Numbered from the stretch's first letter, positions 1 to 10,414 are shown. The stretch is 64,000 nt of DNA from Capniomyces stellatus (GCA_001661515.1 LUVW01000019.1:1-64000); one strand, 5' to 3'. The notes: generated by a model not told the origin, from the sequence alone. Numbers and translations: made by a program.

Positions 1-471
1 AAAAAAAAAAAAAAAAAAAAAACAAAAAACAAACCACTAAAATAGTAATAATAATAAAACAAACCACCACTGTGGTGCTTCCCAACAAAATATTTACCAA
101 AATCGTAAGATTAAAGGTCAAACTCCCCATCAACTTTTAGGACAAATTTTCAGCAGGAAAAACAGAGAGTTCAATAACAAAAAAACAGCTTTAAAACAAA
201 AATAAACTTTAGATTTCCCCCGAGGTATGGACTTTTCACTAGAGCAAACAAAATAAACAAACAGGTTTTCATTTTATACAGATACAAGTGCAATTCGGCC
301 AACACCATTTTAGAAAGCCATTTATACAAATTCTAAAATTACAATAAGAAGAAACGCGATCACAAAGTAGGAACCGGGGTCAGAGCCAGAGTTGGGACAG
401 AAATAGTAACCGTAACAGTGGAAATAATAGCAACAGCAATCGGGGATCGGATACAAGCACAGTAAAGTAAA
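1..471. other. Upstream region of the SDR gene; no gene seen
   Basis: Opens with an A-run of about 22 bases, then AT-rich sequence and an AAC/AAT-rich stretch near 410-460 just before the ATG at 472. It is probably promoter and 5' UTR of the dehydrogenase. No open frame or RNA gene was recognised. Confidence 0.5.
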
Positions 472-1479
472 ATGGGATCTAGCATGTATATTTATTTGGC
501 GATAGCTGCTATAACAACCTACGTTGTGACCACCGGTAAAAGTAGAAAAGAGAGAGCAGTGAAAAATAAAGCTGTTGTCATAGTAGGCTCCTCTTCAGGA
601 ATTGGAAGAGAGCTGGTTTTCAAGTTTGCTAGAGAGGGTGCAAATATGATCTTAGTTGCTCGGCGGGCTGACATGCTAGAAAGCGTTGCGAACGAGTGTC
701 GCAGTATGTTTTCTGATATCAAGGTCATCACGGTATCGGGAGATATAACGATGGGCTCGACTCAAGAAAGAACTGTCGAGGCGTGTTTAAAGAACTTGGG
801 AGGGGTCGACTTCCTTGTTATCAACGCCGGTATCATTTCCGTCAAAAGCATCCCAGAACTACTGCATCTTGACAGCGAAAGCTTTGGCACTAATCAGAGT
901 GGGTCCACAAGTAGCAAAAAAGTGGATCTTTGCGACTTGAAATCATCATTGGACCAGATAATGGAGCTTAATTTCTTTGCGCCAGTTTCTTTATCTAGTC
1001 TATTTCTACCGCACCTAATAGAGTCAAAAGGATCCATAGTTGTTGTATCATCGATGGCAGGGGTAATAGGGGCACCAACACGGAGTCTCTATGCTGCATC
1101 CAAACATGCCTTGAACGGATACTTTAGCTCGTTAAGAATGGAGGTTGAAAAGTTTGGAGTTTCTGTAACCATTGTCAACCCTGGGACAGTTGATACTGAC
1201 CTTCGAAAATATGCCGTTGACTTAAAAGTGGAGTCAAAACCAAAACCCTCTTCACACGCCCCCAGTGCAGACTCACTAAAAAGCGATTCTGCGCATATCT
1301 CTGGATCTACAAAGGGCAAAGTTTCTCCTTCAGAGTGTGCCGAGATCATCTTGAGATCCGCTGTTCTATCAAAGAAAAGCGTCATATTCCCGTTTATATA
1401 CCAATTAAGCACCTGGATCAACGTGTTTTCGCCATCGCTTGTGGAATATCTGGCAAAGAAAAAATACGGCTACTTGTAG
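472..1479 (+). CDS. Membrane-anchored short-chain dehydrogenase/reductase (DHRS7-like)
   Basis: Single-exon gene of 335 aa starting at an ATG. An N-terminal hydrophobic segment (residues about 4-20) looks like a membrane anchor. The Rossmann-fold cofactor motif follows (VGSSSGIGRE, residues about 38-47), then NAGI, the VVSSMAG strand and the catalytic YAASK motif with Tyr at about residue 207. A motif PGTVDT follows the active site, as in classical SDRs. This order and the N-terminal anchor fit the DHRS7/7B group, which works on lipid or retinoid-type substrates at the ER; the substrate here is not visible. A polar insert of about 30 residues (near residues 135-160) and a Ser/Lys-rich stretch near residue 260 are longer than in the usual family members. 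A 3-ketodihydrosphingosine reductase role is an alternative. Family is certain, subfamily is inferred. Confidence 0.88.
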   Translation: MGSSMYIYLAIAAITTYVVTTGKSRKERAVKNKAVVIVGSSSGIGRELVFKFAREGANMILVARRADMLESVANECRSMFSDIKVITVSGDITMGSTQERTVEACLKNLGGVDFLVINAGIISVKSIPELLHLDSESFGTNQSGSTSSKKVDLCDLKSSLDQIMELNFFAPVSLSSLFLPHLIESKGSIVVVSSMAGVIGAPTRSLYAASKHALNGYFSSLRMEVEKFGVSVTIVNPGTVDTDLRKYAVDLKVESKPKPSSHAPSADSLKSDSAHISGSTKGKVSPSECAEIILRSAVLSKKSVIFPFIYQLSTWINVFSPSLVEYLAKKKYGYL

Positions 1480-1705
1480 CTTGTCTGCCTGACCAACAAA
1501 CATTTTTTTGTTCTGTTTAAACTAGATTAACCATACTTTAATCATCCCACATTTATTTACTTGTTTTATTTCACAAATAAAAAACTAAAACGAAAAAAAA
1601 AACAACTTGTTGATTCCAAACCCAAATGCCAAATAAAAAGAAAATAGCAAGAACAAAGCCTGAAAAAGTGGCGACTGCCCAATGCCTTATAATTGCAGTA
1701 CAGCC

Positions 1706-2161
1706 TTAAACAAGCGGAATGGCCCTAACAGAAATGGACTCGTAAAAATTATTTAATGTTGCTTGGTACGCGTTGTTCGTGTTCATAATTCTGTGCAGTG
1801 TAAAAAAGTCGTATTTGTACGAGGTGTGGTAATTATTGACTTTACTTTTATATACTACAATGGAATAAAGCCATGTGACTTTTTTTGGGTTTGACCACTT
1901 GATTGTGTAGGACGATTTAAACGAGCCGATTCTGCGCTGAGATGACTTGTTGTAAATATCTACCCATACGTCAATCGCGCTATCTGGTATCTTTAGAAAG
2001 TTGTCTGAAAGTCTGTCGACCCAAAACGAAGAGTTGTGTCCTTTCATTATAGTATATTTGCCACAATATGCCCATTTATTTTTATTGTTTTCACAGGCTA
2101 ACTCAGAGCTGCATGGCTTTATCATGACGATACCAAGAAACAAAAAAATTGCTTTTAACAT
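1706..2161 (-). CDS. Small secreted protein of unknown function (151 aa)
   Basis: Single-exon ORF with an ATG start and a clear signal peptide (hydrophobic residues about 4-18, likely cleavage after PCSS). The mature part is about 130 residues, rich in Lys, Ser, Tyr and Asn, with two Cys close to its N-terminus (ACENN and YCGKY) and short alternating hydrophobic stretches that suggest beta strands. No family is recognised. It lies tail to tail with the dehydrogenase gene. AT content and codon use match the neighbouring genes, which argues against recent transfer. It could be a lineage-specific secreted or cell-wall protein. Confidence 0.6.
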   Translation of the reverse strand: MLKAIFLFLGIVMIKPCSSELACENNKNKWAYCGKYTIMKGHNSSFWVDRLSDNFLKIPDSAIDVWVDIYNKSSQRRIGSFKSSYTIKWSNPKKVTWLYSIVVYKSKVNNYHTSYKYDFFTLHRIMNTNNAYQATLNNFYESISVRAIPLV

Positions 2162-2902
2162 TTCAAAATTGGTATAACAAGCTACTTTTATGATTTAAAC
2201 CTTAAATTTATATTGGACTATATGCCGCAGCCATGTGTACGGATAAAAAAAACACATTCCGCATAGCATCCCATTCTGCTGCTTATATAGAGAGTAGGGC
2301 TATAGCATACTCGTTTTTTTATTTTATTGAGTTTTTTTATTGCGAGCTGACCTTTTTGTTTTACAAATGTGATGGTATACTGCACATGCTGCGTTCATGC
2401 AGCTAAGGTTAGCACTCGGTGCTTACTTTAAATGTTTTTGGTGTTTATTGCCGTTGCTCGGTAATAAATCGATTGAGCTGGTGCTATTGTATCTGTGATT
2501 GCTGTATATGGATTTAATGAGAGATACTAACACAATCGGTATTATTCTGGTCTTTAAACTTTACTCTAAAACCAGTTTAAACTTGTAACATTTATTAGCA
2601 TTAAAGCGAAATGTGATGGGTTGTATCCTTGGCCGCATAAACGCCCATAATTTCACTAGCAGCAATCGCTTTGTGCGTAATATAAGGCTTTGGTTGATGT
2701 TTAGCCCGTCAATAATAGCTTTGGGGCAGTCATTAGCAGCTTAATAGTCCATGGGAAACTCTTGAATATAACTGATATATGCTATTTAAATATTCAAATT
2801 TGGTTTAAACGTCTAAAACATTTTCAAAAAGTGGTGTCAATAATAGGAAACTAAGGTATGTAGAGGAATCAAAATCAAGCAAAGGAAATAAAGTGTATGT
2901 GT
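2162..2902. other. Intergenic, with one 42-codon ORF of uncertain status
   Basis: Contains the upstream region of the secreted orphan. A 42-aa plus-strand ORF lies at 2616-2744 (MGCILGRINAHNF..., ending SIIALGQSLAA) in a patch with higher GC than its surroundings. The opposite strand is also open there for about 60 codons but has no ATG, so neither reading is secure. Confidence 0.3.
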
Positions 2903-3316
2903 TTATAGTTTGGATATTTTGGGGTTTTTGGTGGCTTGTGGACGTTTGAGATCTTTGTGCTGATTAAGTCTTCGTTGTTTTGCCTATTTTCGTTAAGCGG
3001 AATTGCGTGTGTTATTGTGATGTCCGAGAAGATATTTCAACTTGTTGAGAATGCAATTTAAAAGAATAAATCATAAAAAGTGAAAAAAAACCAAAATAAA
3101 AGCAAAAGTGATAAAGTTTTGATGCATTACCTTCAACATAGCCTTGAGCATTGCGGTTTTATCGCGCTTTTTGTGGATAGATCTCGTCTGTTCGAAATTG
3201 CTTGTCAGTGTGGATAGCAAAGGTTTTGATACAAGTTGTTGATTGATGGGATTTGCCGAATTCAAACCCAAAGTCGGGCAGATTCTCGTGGCAACGATTG
3301 AAAGCGATCTAAACAT
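2903..3316 (-). CDS. Small basic protein, probably mitochondrial; two exons
   Basis: Exon 1 is 3131-3316 (62 codons, phase 0) and ends at a GTAATG donor. Exon 2 is 2903-2983, after an AAAATAG acceptor, giving 88 aa in total. The N-terminus (MFRSLSIVATRICPTL...) is amphipathic and rich in Arg, Ser and Leu with no acidic residue in the first 40 positions, as in mitochondrial presequences. The C-terminal half is very basic (KKRDKTAMLKAMLK, then AKQRRLNQHKDLKRP), which would suit a small mitoribosomal or assembly protein. I cannot name the family. The exon join is supported only by frame continuity and by splice signals like those of other genes in this window. If the intron were not removed, the frame would run on into low-complexity sequence. 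Confidence 0.5.
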
Positions 3317-4106
3317 TATAGTGTATATGTGCTGTTATAAAAGGAAATCTATTTATTATGTTATGGTGATCTTGACAATAAAGTACTCTGGAGAAAGCGG
3401 ATTGTCTGTAACTAATAAGTCTGATGCTTTTTTTAAAAAAAAACCCCTGCCAACATTAAAGTAAATAATAGAATCATTAGTTTTACAAGGTTTTTTTTTC
3501 TTATTTAAAAAGTTCACAATATTCAATGATCAAACCAATAGAAATGTTCAAGCTGGACCATTGGGTTGAGGGGGGAGAAAATATTTTGAAAGCGAGAATC
3601 TCAATTGACTCTTCACCGCTTTAATTTAGATAACAAATTGAATCAGGAAAAGCAAGAAGGAAAAAAAAAACCATTCAAGGTAGGTAAACCAAAAAAAGCG
3701 CATCAAGTACAAGAGGTTCACTAATAAAACTGATAAAAAAAATTATTCATTGTAGAATAAGGAACTTGAAGGTTAAATTGCAGTTTATAATTCACAGCTT
3801 AAAATCTCAACTATTTGGCTACAGAAACAACAAGTACATTCAACAAGGTTGGAAGAGTCTGTAAAACACCAGAAAAACAATATCATTCTAGTGTCTTTGG
3901 TACTTTACTATTCAAACAATATTTATACATAGAGACATAAACCAAAAGTAAGAAGCTTGACCAATACAAGTATTAATTCTACACGACAGAAAAGAAAGGC
4001 GATTTTGATCATAAACCAGAAGGAATTACGAGGATTCGGTTAGTACACCTAATATTAAATTTAGAGGCCAAGGTATACGCAAAAGCGGGAATATATAGCA
4101 GCAAAA
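3317..4106. other. Divergent intergenic region between the 88-aa gene and CBP3
   Basis: AT-rich, with several A-runs and T-runs. It presumably carries the promoters of the two divergent genes, both of which look mitochondrial. No further ORF, repeat or RNA gene was recognised. Confidence 0.5.
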
Positions 4107-5127
4107 ATGAACCCCATAAATCGAGCAGTGTTGCAAAGAGTGGTTTGTGTGAAAAATGTTTCTAGCTCCCGTATGGCAGTAAGTGGTTGTTTTACTTTCT
4201 GTATATACCTAAAGAGAGCTTTACTGTTGATTCTAGCAGCTCAAGAATAAAAAATAAATAAATAAAAATGGCAGTTAATTAAAAGAATAGTATTTCATTT
4301 TAATGAATAAGGGAAATGCGTCCGAGCTTAAAATGAAACGTAGGGCAATTTGATGCGAATTGGTTGGGCTAACAATCTAATTCATTATCTTTTTTTTAAA
4401 AAAAATAATAAATACATTTACATTCTAGATTAATGGGAACAGAGTAATCACAAATGTTTTAGCAATGCAAAATTACACGAGCAACTCGGCAAAGCCAGAT
4501 GAGTCAAAGCAGGCTGAAAAGGCGCCAGTGCTAAAACTAGCTAAAGAAAAGCAACCAATAACTTTAAAAAAGTACAGCATGGTGCTTAAGAAGCTGTTTG
4601 CGCCGCTTGTTCCCCAATACCAGGCGTTTGGGATTGGAAAAAATATATATAAGAACTGTTTGGTTTCAGACGAAGAGTTTGAGAATTTTTGGGTTAAAAA
4701 GTGTAATTTGACAATGAATTTCCAGTCGTGGTATTCGATCCAGACCCTGTATGTGTGGATGTGCTTGGTCCGATTACGGGCGGAAAAGAATTCTAAAGTT
4801 TATAAACAGGAGCTTGTAGACAACTTTTTTATCGAAGCTGAAAAACGAATAAGAGGCACAGGAATCAATAGTGGGAAAATCATCAATGATAGTTTAAAGG
4901 ATCTCATGTCTAATTATCTAGGCAGTATTATGTCCTATGACGAGGGATTGATTAAAGACGACAGCATTTTGGCAGGAGCTGTTTGGAGAAACTTGCTGAT
5001 GAACTGCGAGTCTGCGGAAACCTTGGAATACCTGGTAGCGTTTATTAGAAAGCAGCTACATAGCCTTGATGGCCTAAGCTCAGAAGACTTTATCCGGGGG
5101 AACTTTAAGTTTGACAAGGCTGAATGA
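4107..5127 (+). CDS. Cbp3/UQCC1-type ubiquinol-cytochrome c reductase assembly chaperone
   Basis: Two exons: 4107-4178 (24 codons, ending at GTAAGT) and 4429-5127 (after an ATTCTAG acceptor), joined in phase 0, giving 256 aa. Exon 1 encodes a presequence-like leader (MNPINRAVLQRVV...) lacking acidic residues, followed by a polar linker. The Cbp3/UQCC1 domain runs from about residue 85 to 235: the FWVKKCNLTMNFQSW motif, then the LYVWMCLVRLRAE helix, the DNFFIEAEKRIRG helix and the conserved AVWRNLL segment near the end. In yeast and mammals this protein binds the mitochondrial ribosome tunnel exit with Cbp6/UQCC2 and receives newly made cytochrome b for complex III. Its presence predicts a mitochondrial cytochrome b in this organism. 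Starting at the ATG in exon 2 (4465) would remove the targeting leader, so the two-exon model is preferred. Confidence 0.88.
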
Positions 5128-5609
5128 GTAAACAAAACAACCAACGTGTAGTCGAATAGGCATTTTATTATTGTTGATAAGGCTAGGCATTTTTATTATT
5201 ATTACTAAAGACACTGGTTTACACATCCACCCTTACAATGCTAATTAATAAACACATTGATGAATACAGAGCACAAGCATTAGATGGAGCGGGGAGAAAA
5301 TGTGTTTAAAACTGGCGTGTTTTATAATGAGCAGAATTGACAGCTAAACCTGATTCATGTCATTTGACGTGGCTGTATAAAACAATATTGATAAACTCAA
5401 AAGCTTGAGATTATTAATTAAGTTTAGCAAAGACCACGAAGAAAAAAAAGAGATTCAAAATGAGAAAAAAAAAAACTTGCACGAATGTTTATTTCTTGTT
5501 TTCAAAAAAATATCGTAAACTTTGTCAGGTTTAAAAAGGAAAAAGAAATAAAAAAAAGACTAGGCATATTTTCTGTGTCAAATGGTGTCATAAAATAAGA
5601 CTAAAAAAA
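5128..5609. other. Convergent intergenic spacer between CBP3 and PEP4
   Basis: Tail-to-tail spacer holding the 3' ends of both genes. It is AT-rich with several A-runs and AATAAA-like signals. Nothing else is seen. Confidence 0.55.
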
Positions 5610-6857
5610 TTAAATGCTATTGGCAAAACCAACGCGATTCTCGTCCATATCGTAGATGGTGTAGAACTTTCTAAGGAAAGCGTCACCAATTACCCAGATT
5701 GGACCCAGTGGTGGAGGAATATCAAGACCCATAAATGCACTAATGCAAGTATTCTGGACATTCATAATATAGTCTTTTCCTTCCAAAACAAACTCCTTTC
5801 CATTAAAGGTCATTGCGAATGGAGGCAAGATAGGTATAGTTTCGCAGTCGACAATGTATTGGCCAGCAAAGTTTTTCTTGGCGCCGATTTCCTTGTTGAT
5901 CAGCTCGGCCAAGTCAGAAGGCAAAGCAATCAAAGAGGTTCCTGTGTCTATGGCGGCACCGGTGTTTTCGAGAGGCAGCACCTCATCTCCAAACCTGACC
6001 TTTTCCAAATCTACCTCCCAGTAGCCCTTTCTTCTTACGGGGGCATAATGGATATCGCCTGTGTACTTACTGTGGTTAATTCCCCCCAGAATCATTTCGC
6101 CAGCTTCAGAGTCAGGATTGTTGTTGTCGGACAAGTAGAATGAAAACACGCCGCTGTCAATCAGACCTTGGTTTTTCATGTTGTAGAACGGTGGGACGAT
6201 TTTGTTGACCGAGATTGTATCATAGCCCAACCCGAATATTCCATCAAACTTTCCAAAAATAAAGGCAATTCCTGGTTCTTTAACAGCTTCAGCAAAGTCC
6301 TGGTTATCAATGGTAATGTCACCCACCTTCAGCACGTCATTGCTGACAAAGCCTTCGATTGCCCCGCTGCCATATCGGATCTCAAAGTTGGTTCCGTTGG
6401 CCTTGTATGTACTGCTTGAGTCGCTAGAGTACTTGGTGTGGAAGTAGCACGCAATCGAGCTACACTTGGATGAAGGAACCCAGAGGTTTGACGATCCAGT
6501 GTCAAAGACCACCTGGAAGCTCTGCTCAGGTGTGCCCAATCTGATCTCACCATAGTACTGTGCATTCATGTAGTTGTTTATTGGCACCCCATGATGAACC
6601 TTTCCTTTGGCGTCTGCTTCAAATGGCAAAGGCTCGTTTTCAACCTGGATCTTGTATGTGTCATCCGACTTGAACCCAAACATATACTTTTGCTTCAACT
6701 GCCTTCCAACCCCAGAAAATCTCTCCATTCTCTCGGCAAAAGTCTCTTTAAGCCTCTTCATTGGAATTCTCAACACCTTATCAGTGCTCTTGCTATCAAC
6801 CACCGAGGCTCCCAAACACATTGCCCCAATAAACAACACTTGCTTATAAACCCTCAT
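5610..6857 (-). CDS. Vacuolar aspartyl protease (proteinase A / saccharopepsin, cathepsin D family)
   Basis: Single exon, 415 aa from the ATG at 6857. This start was chosen over an in-frame ATG 32 codons upstream because it places a signal peptide (residues about 4-20, YKQVLFIGAMCLGASVV) at the N-terminus. A basic propeptide follows (residues about 25-80), then the pepsin fold: first catalytic motif FDTGSSNLWVPS with Asp at about 119, the flap YGSG near 162, and the second catalytic motif IDTGTS with Asp at about 304. A conserved C-terminal IGDAFLRKFYTIYD strand completes the domain. Length and motif order match yeast Pep4, which matures in the vacuole and activates other vacuolar hydrolases. 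An NGT sequon near residue 154 could be glycosylated. Upstream lies about 2 kb without an assigned gene. A secreted pepsin is the alternative, but the close match to the Pep4/cathepsin D pattern makes the vacuole likelier. Confidence 0.93.
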   Translation of the reverse strand: MRVYKQVLFIGAMCLGASVVDSKSTDKVLRIPMKRLKETFAERMERFSGVGRQLKQKYMFGFKSDDTYKIQVENEPLPFEADAKGKVHHGVPINNYMNAQYYGEIRLGTPEQSFQVVFDTGSSNLWVPSSKCSSIACYFHTKYSSDSSSTYKANGTNFEIRYGSGAIEGFVSNDVLKVGDITIDNQDFAEAVKEPGIAFIFGKFDGIFGLGYDTISVNKIVPPFYNMKNQGLIDSGVFSFYLSDNNNPDSEAGEMILGGINHSKYTGDIHYAPVRRKGYWEVDLEKVRFGDEVLPLENTGAAIDTGTSLIALPSDLAELINKEIGAKKNFAGQYIVDCETIPILPPFAMTFNGKEFVLEGKDYIMNVQNTCISAFMGLDIPPPLGPIWVIGDAFLRKFYTIYDMDENRVGFANSI

Positions 6858-8887
6858 TCTTTCTTTCTTCTTTCTTCTCTTGTCTTCCTCTTTTATTTTT
6901 TTATGATATCCTTTCAATACAACAATAGTTTGTGATTTAGCTAGCTTAATCAAAACAGACCAATACTATTATAAATACAACTATACCTCACGTTAATGCC
7001 TATGCCTTTTTAAACCCAACTTTACTACCAGTTTTACTGATATATAATTATAATTATACTTATAAAATACTAAATACTAAATATTAAATGCGAATCCTAT
7101 TTACTAATAGAAGAAAACAGTTCTTTCCGCTTTTTTTGTTTTGTTTTCTATTTATGTTTAAAGCAGCAAACTGAAAATCTCAAACCAACTTTGCCAAAAC
7201 ATTTTCGTTTTCTCGTCTTACTTTATCCAACCGAGTTGAATGTTTAGTGCACTTTCCTTTTTTATAACTTGAACTATTCTTGCCTTCTACCTCCAATAAC
7301 CTGTCACCTTTATGATTAGCAGCCCTTTTTATTTTTTTTATTTTCTACTCTATTTATATGGTTTATTGGCAACAGAATCAACACAATAAAACATACAATA
7401 TTAGCTCTTTTTTTTCTTGACGCTTTTTTCTTTCCCTGGTATTTGTCACTTAAATTATCCCAAATTCAAACAATGCTGTTAATTTCATCTACTTTTGCAT
7501 TTTTCGCAATTGAATTGCGTTTATTTAAATTGTTATAATAATGCCAACACCAATAAGACATCTTTAATGAATCAATTTTTGTCATTTCTAGTCACATTTG
7601 TGTTTCATTTCCTAGCTCTGCGCTATTTTGCCAATCTCTACAATTGCTACTTTTCCCCAACCCCATATATCAATCATTTCCTAGTATTTTTATCACCTTT
7701 TTCTACCACCTGCTTCCTTTGTCAAGAATGCTTTTCAGCTTTACCAGTCTATATTTATACCTTTTTTTAAAAAAAAAACAGTAAGGCGCATTTCTCACTA
7801 GTATCGGCAGTCCTACAGCTGAACAATTTAATTACCACCTCGGATACTTTCTTGTTTGCTGTTGCTGCTGCTGCTGATAAAATACCATACTAGTTGTATT
7901 GCTACTAATTGAGCTACCGAGCGCGCCCCAATTTTTACTACTTACCACGCAACAATCAGCAATCAACATTTATATTGTATTCGCTTTTGCTGAACCTGCT
8001 CCTCTCAGCCGCTATTAACCACGCTCCTTTTTTTTTGTGTGTTGGGACTAACCCTACTGTTTTCTGAACAATCATTCAGCTAGCAACACAATATCCGTGT
8101 TTTTTTCCATGGCAATTTTCGTTTTTAAAACTCCATCACAATATTTATACAAAGAATTGCGCTCAGTGTCACTGGAGCTCTTAATGTGATACTGTGCGTG
8201 CTAGATTTTTAGACTTTAAACTGCAAAAAAAATTAGTGTAAAATTCTATATTTGTTTGAAGTCAAGTTCTAAAAGTCAAACAGCACGCATTTGAGGCAAA
8301 ATAGATAAAAAAAAACCTCATCAAACCAACAAGTCGTATCTATCATATTCACCACGTCCCAGCATCACCGATCTACAAAACTATCCCAGCAAGTTTTAGA
8401 ATGGAAATGCAAGGCCTCAGGGTGCTAAATGTTACACTCACTATTGACATATATCCCAACGCCAATAATATACAAAGCTCAAGTCACTATGGTTAAATAG
8501 GATGCTTATATATTGGATGTACCGTGATTGGCCATACTAAACAAACATGTACTCGAGATACCAAGTAGCCTGTTTTTTTGTGGGGTTATGAGAATAGTGC
8601 GGACAACATTTGCATGCAGAGCTTTGCTTGTACACACCAGCCTTTAACAACGTAGAGGTAAGGGATTAAGCTGGAATGTTCTGAAAGTGATCATTTGGTT
8701 TACAATATGTTGGTGGATTGCCAAAAGCGTCGTTTGTATTGTTAGGGTAAGAAAGTGAAAGTAAAAACATGTTAAATATTGCTAAACCTTCAACAATACA
8801 TAGCTACAAGCCTCCAAGCCATACAAAAGTGATAAAATTGATATAAAAAAAGATAGAAGCACGGATTAAAGAATAACATCTATAAGT
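6858..8887. other. Long intergenic region upstream of PEP4 and downstream of TOM7; no assigned gene
   Basis: About 2 kb. The plus strand is T/C-rich between 7000 and 8100. A short CTG/CAG-type run (GTTGCTGCTGCTGCTG) lies near 7860, in a patch of higher GC (7790-8040) that is open for 45-50 codons in more than one frame. None of those frames gave a convincing protein. No tRNA: a tRNA-like D-arm string on the minus strand near 7920 has no matching B box. Confidence 0.4.
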
Positions 8888-9323
8888 TTAGGCCATTGGA
8901 CTGATCATTCTATAAAATATTTTTATAAAAACAAATCATAAACCGTTAAGAATCGAAATACATGGATAGTATGGAATTGGAGTTTGGGAATTGCGATATA
9001 TATATCTTATTTTACCTGATTAGCTGAGGTTTTGGCGAGCTGTTCTTGTACCCTACGTTATATTTTTGCAACCCGATTTTCAATAATGATTTGTTCGACC
9101 CTTTCTTCTGGCTCGAGAATCATTCACTTTTGTTGTAATTGGGGAATAGCCACAACATATTCTCTCTAACCAAAGCAAAATAACAACATCTTTTATATTT
9201 TTTAAAATGATAAGGCTAACGTGAATTACCTATATAAATGACCAGGGGGATGTATCCCCAATGCACCAGAAACTTGCCTGCAGAAATGGCATTGACTATC
9301 AAACTCTTGGCAGTGTCGTTCAT
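8888..9323 (-). CDS. Tom7, small subunit of the mitochondrial outer-membrane translocase; three exons
   Basis: Three exons: 9230-9323 (31 codons plus 1 base), 9016-9052, and 8888-8909, with donors GTAATT and GTAAAA and acceptors CGTAG and TTATAG. Together they give exactly 51 codons including stop (50 aa). The product begins MNDTAKSLIVNAI. Its central segment, FLVHWGYIPLVIYIG, is the conserved transmembrane motif of Tom7 (a hydrophobic helix starting with a small-residue/WG pair and Pro). It ends SSPKPQLIRMISPMA, matching the short Pro-rich C-terminal tail expected for fungal members. Tom7 modulates assembly and stability of the Tom40 import pore. Length is normal for the family (about 50-60 aa). 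The opposite strand of exon 1 mimics a signal peptide ORF, which is a shadow. Confidence is high because three independent exons join in frame to the family pattern. Confidence 0.85.
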
Positions 9324-9555
9324 TTTGGTTTTGTTCTGAAATTCGTTTTTATTGCTTTTTCTTTGAATTTAGAAATATTATTCCGATAACTAGAAAAACA
9401 GCTTTGGCTTTTAAACAGTATCCAACTTTTAATTTGCTTTTTTATTATTTTTTTTTGCCACATAGTTCTATTACTAAATCAATCGCAAAATGATGATTGA
9501 AATTTTTTTTTTCTTAGACCATTATTATCTAGAGCAAATAAAGTTTCCACTTTAA

Positions 9556-9696
9556 ATGGCCAATATTTACAGTTTAACGAATGGATTTGTCATTTATATT
9601 ATGTTTTACGGTGACCACATCCAATTAGCATTGGGCGAAGCCTTATTGAAGACACCTTTTTTATTATTATCAATTCTCAAGTCATTTGGCCACTAG
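9556..9696 (+). CDS. Candidate 46-aa membrane peptide with an in-frame TAG followed by further open frame
   Basis: ATG-initiated ORF of 46 codons (MANIYSLTNGFVIYIMFYG..., ending LLLSILKSFGH), with two hydrophobic stretches. It diverges from TOM7, the two starts being about 230 bp apart. After the TAG at 9694-9696 the same frame stays open for about 55 more codons (NNSQEKLVSKFNSK..., to 9861), ending at a GTAAGG donor. An exon after a TTGGTGCAG acceptor near 9973 can be joined in frame (QWRVKVKKWHGFG...). The stretch may therefore be two genes, one gene with a misplaced exon border, or chance. No family recognised. Confidence 0.3.
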   Translation: MANIYSLTNGFVIYIMFYGDHIQLALGEALLKTPFLLLSILKSFGH

Positions 9697-10249
9697 AATA
9701 ATAACAGCCAGGAGAAACTTGTCAGCAAGTTTAACAGCAAAACTATTTACAACAAAAGAAGACGCGATTTAGTTTGTAGAAGCGTGGGTCCTTGTAATCC
9801 AAACACTTTTGCGTTAATCTACTTTAGCACAAACAAGAAACTTGTTGATATACCAACACAGTAAGGCTTTAACATTGGTAAACTGAGGTCAATTAAATAG
9901 AGCTTATACCTAGTTATTGAGTAATAGTAGCTTCTTCTTGTAAAGCAAGTTATAATTGACTTCTTTGGTGCAGGTGGCGAGTTAAAGTCAAAAAGTGGCA
10001 TGGGTTTGGCGTTTCTGTCATATTACAGTGGTTGAAAATTTTCACCCAGAAAACCTCATTACTTTGTTATTACTATCATTAAACTTTGATTCCAAATAAG
10101 CAGAATTGTTACAGCAAAGTTCGGTTTTCAAAGCAAGAAGGCTTAAACCAACTTAATTCGAATATTTAATTGCGGAAACTACGCTTATAATTAAGCTGGT
10201 CCAATAATAAATAGGTATCAAAAGTCACTTTCTAAGCATTGATCTAATT

Positions 10250-10414
10250 ATGGCCAATGGAACTCGGCATTCAACAAAAACTAGGCAAAAAGATATGGGA
10301 ATAATGGCTGGTAATGCCCTGGGAATTGAGCAGACTTTATTCGACAAAAGTCTCCTAGAGGCTATAGAAAAAAGAAAAAAAAATCAAACATTAGGACGAA
10401 TCCGACAAAAATAA
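10250..10414 (+). CDS. Candidate small basic protein (54 aa)
   Basis: ATG-initiated single ORF of 54 codons: MANGTRHSTKTRQKDMG at the N-terminus, an amphipathic middle (LFDKSLLEAIEKRKK) and a basic end (TLGRIRQK). Amino-acid composition is ordinary rather than AT-driven and local GC is higher than in the flanks, which is why it is listed. No homologous family is recognised and no intron is needed. It could equally be one exon of a longer gene. Confidence 0.35.
   Translation: MANGTRHSTKTRQKDMGIMAGNALGIEQTLFDKSLLEAIEKRKKNQTLGRIRQK

Noticed and set aside
7916..7960. tRNA-like D-arm/A-box string on the minus strand (TAGCTCAATTAGTAG)
   Set aside because: No T-arm B box at the right distance and no acceptor-stem pairing.
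9283..9336. Plus-strand signal-peptide ORF of 17 codons (MALTIKLLAVSFILVLF) with a TATA-like string upstream
   Set aside because: It is the exact antisense of TOM7 exon 1, whose product matches a known family across three exons.
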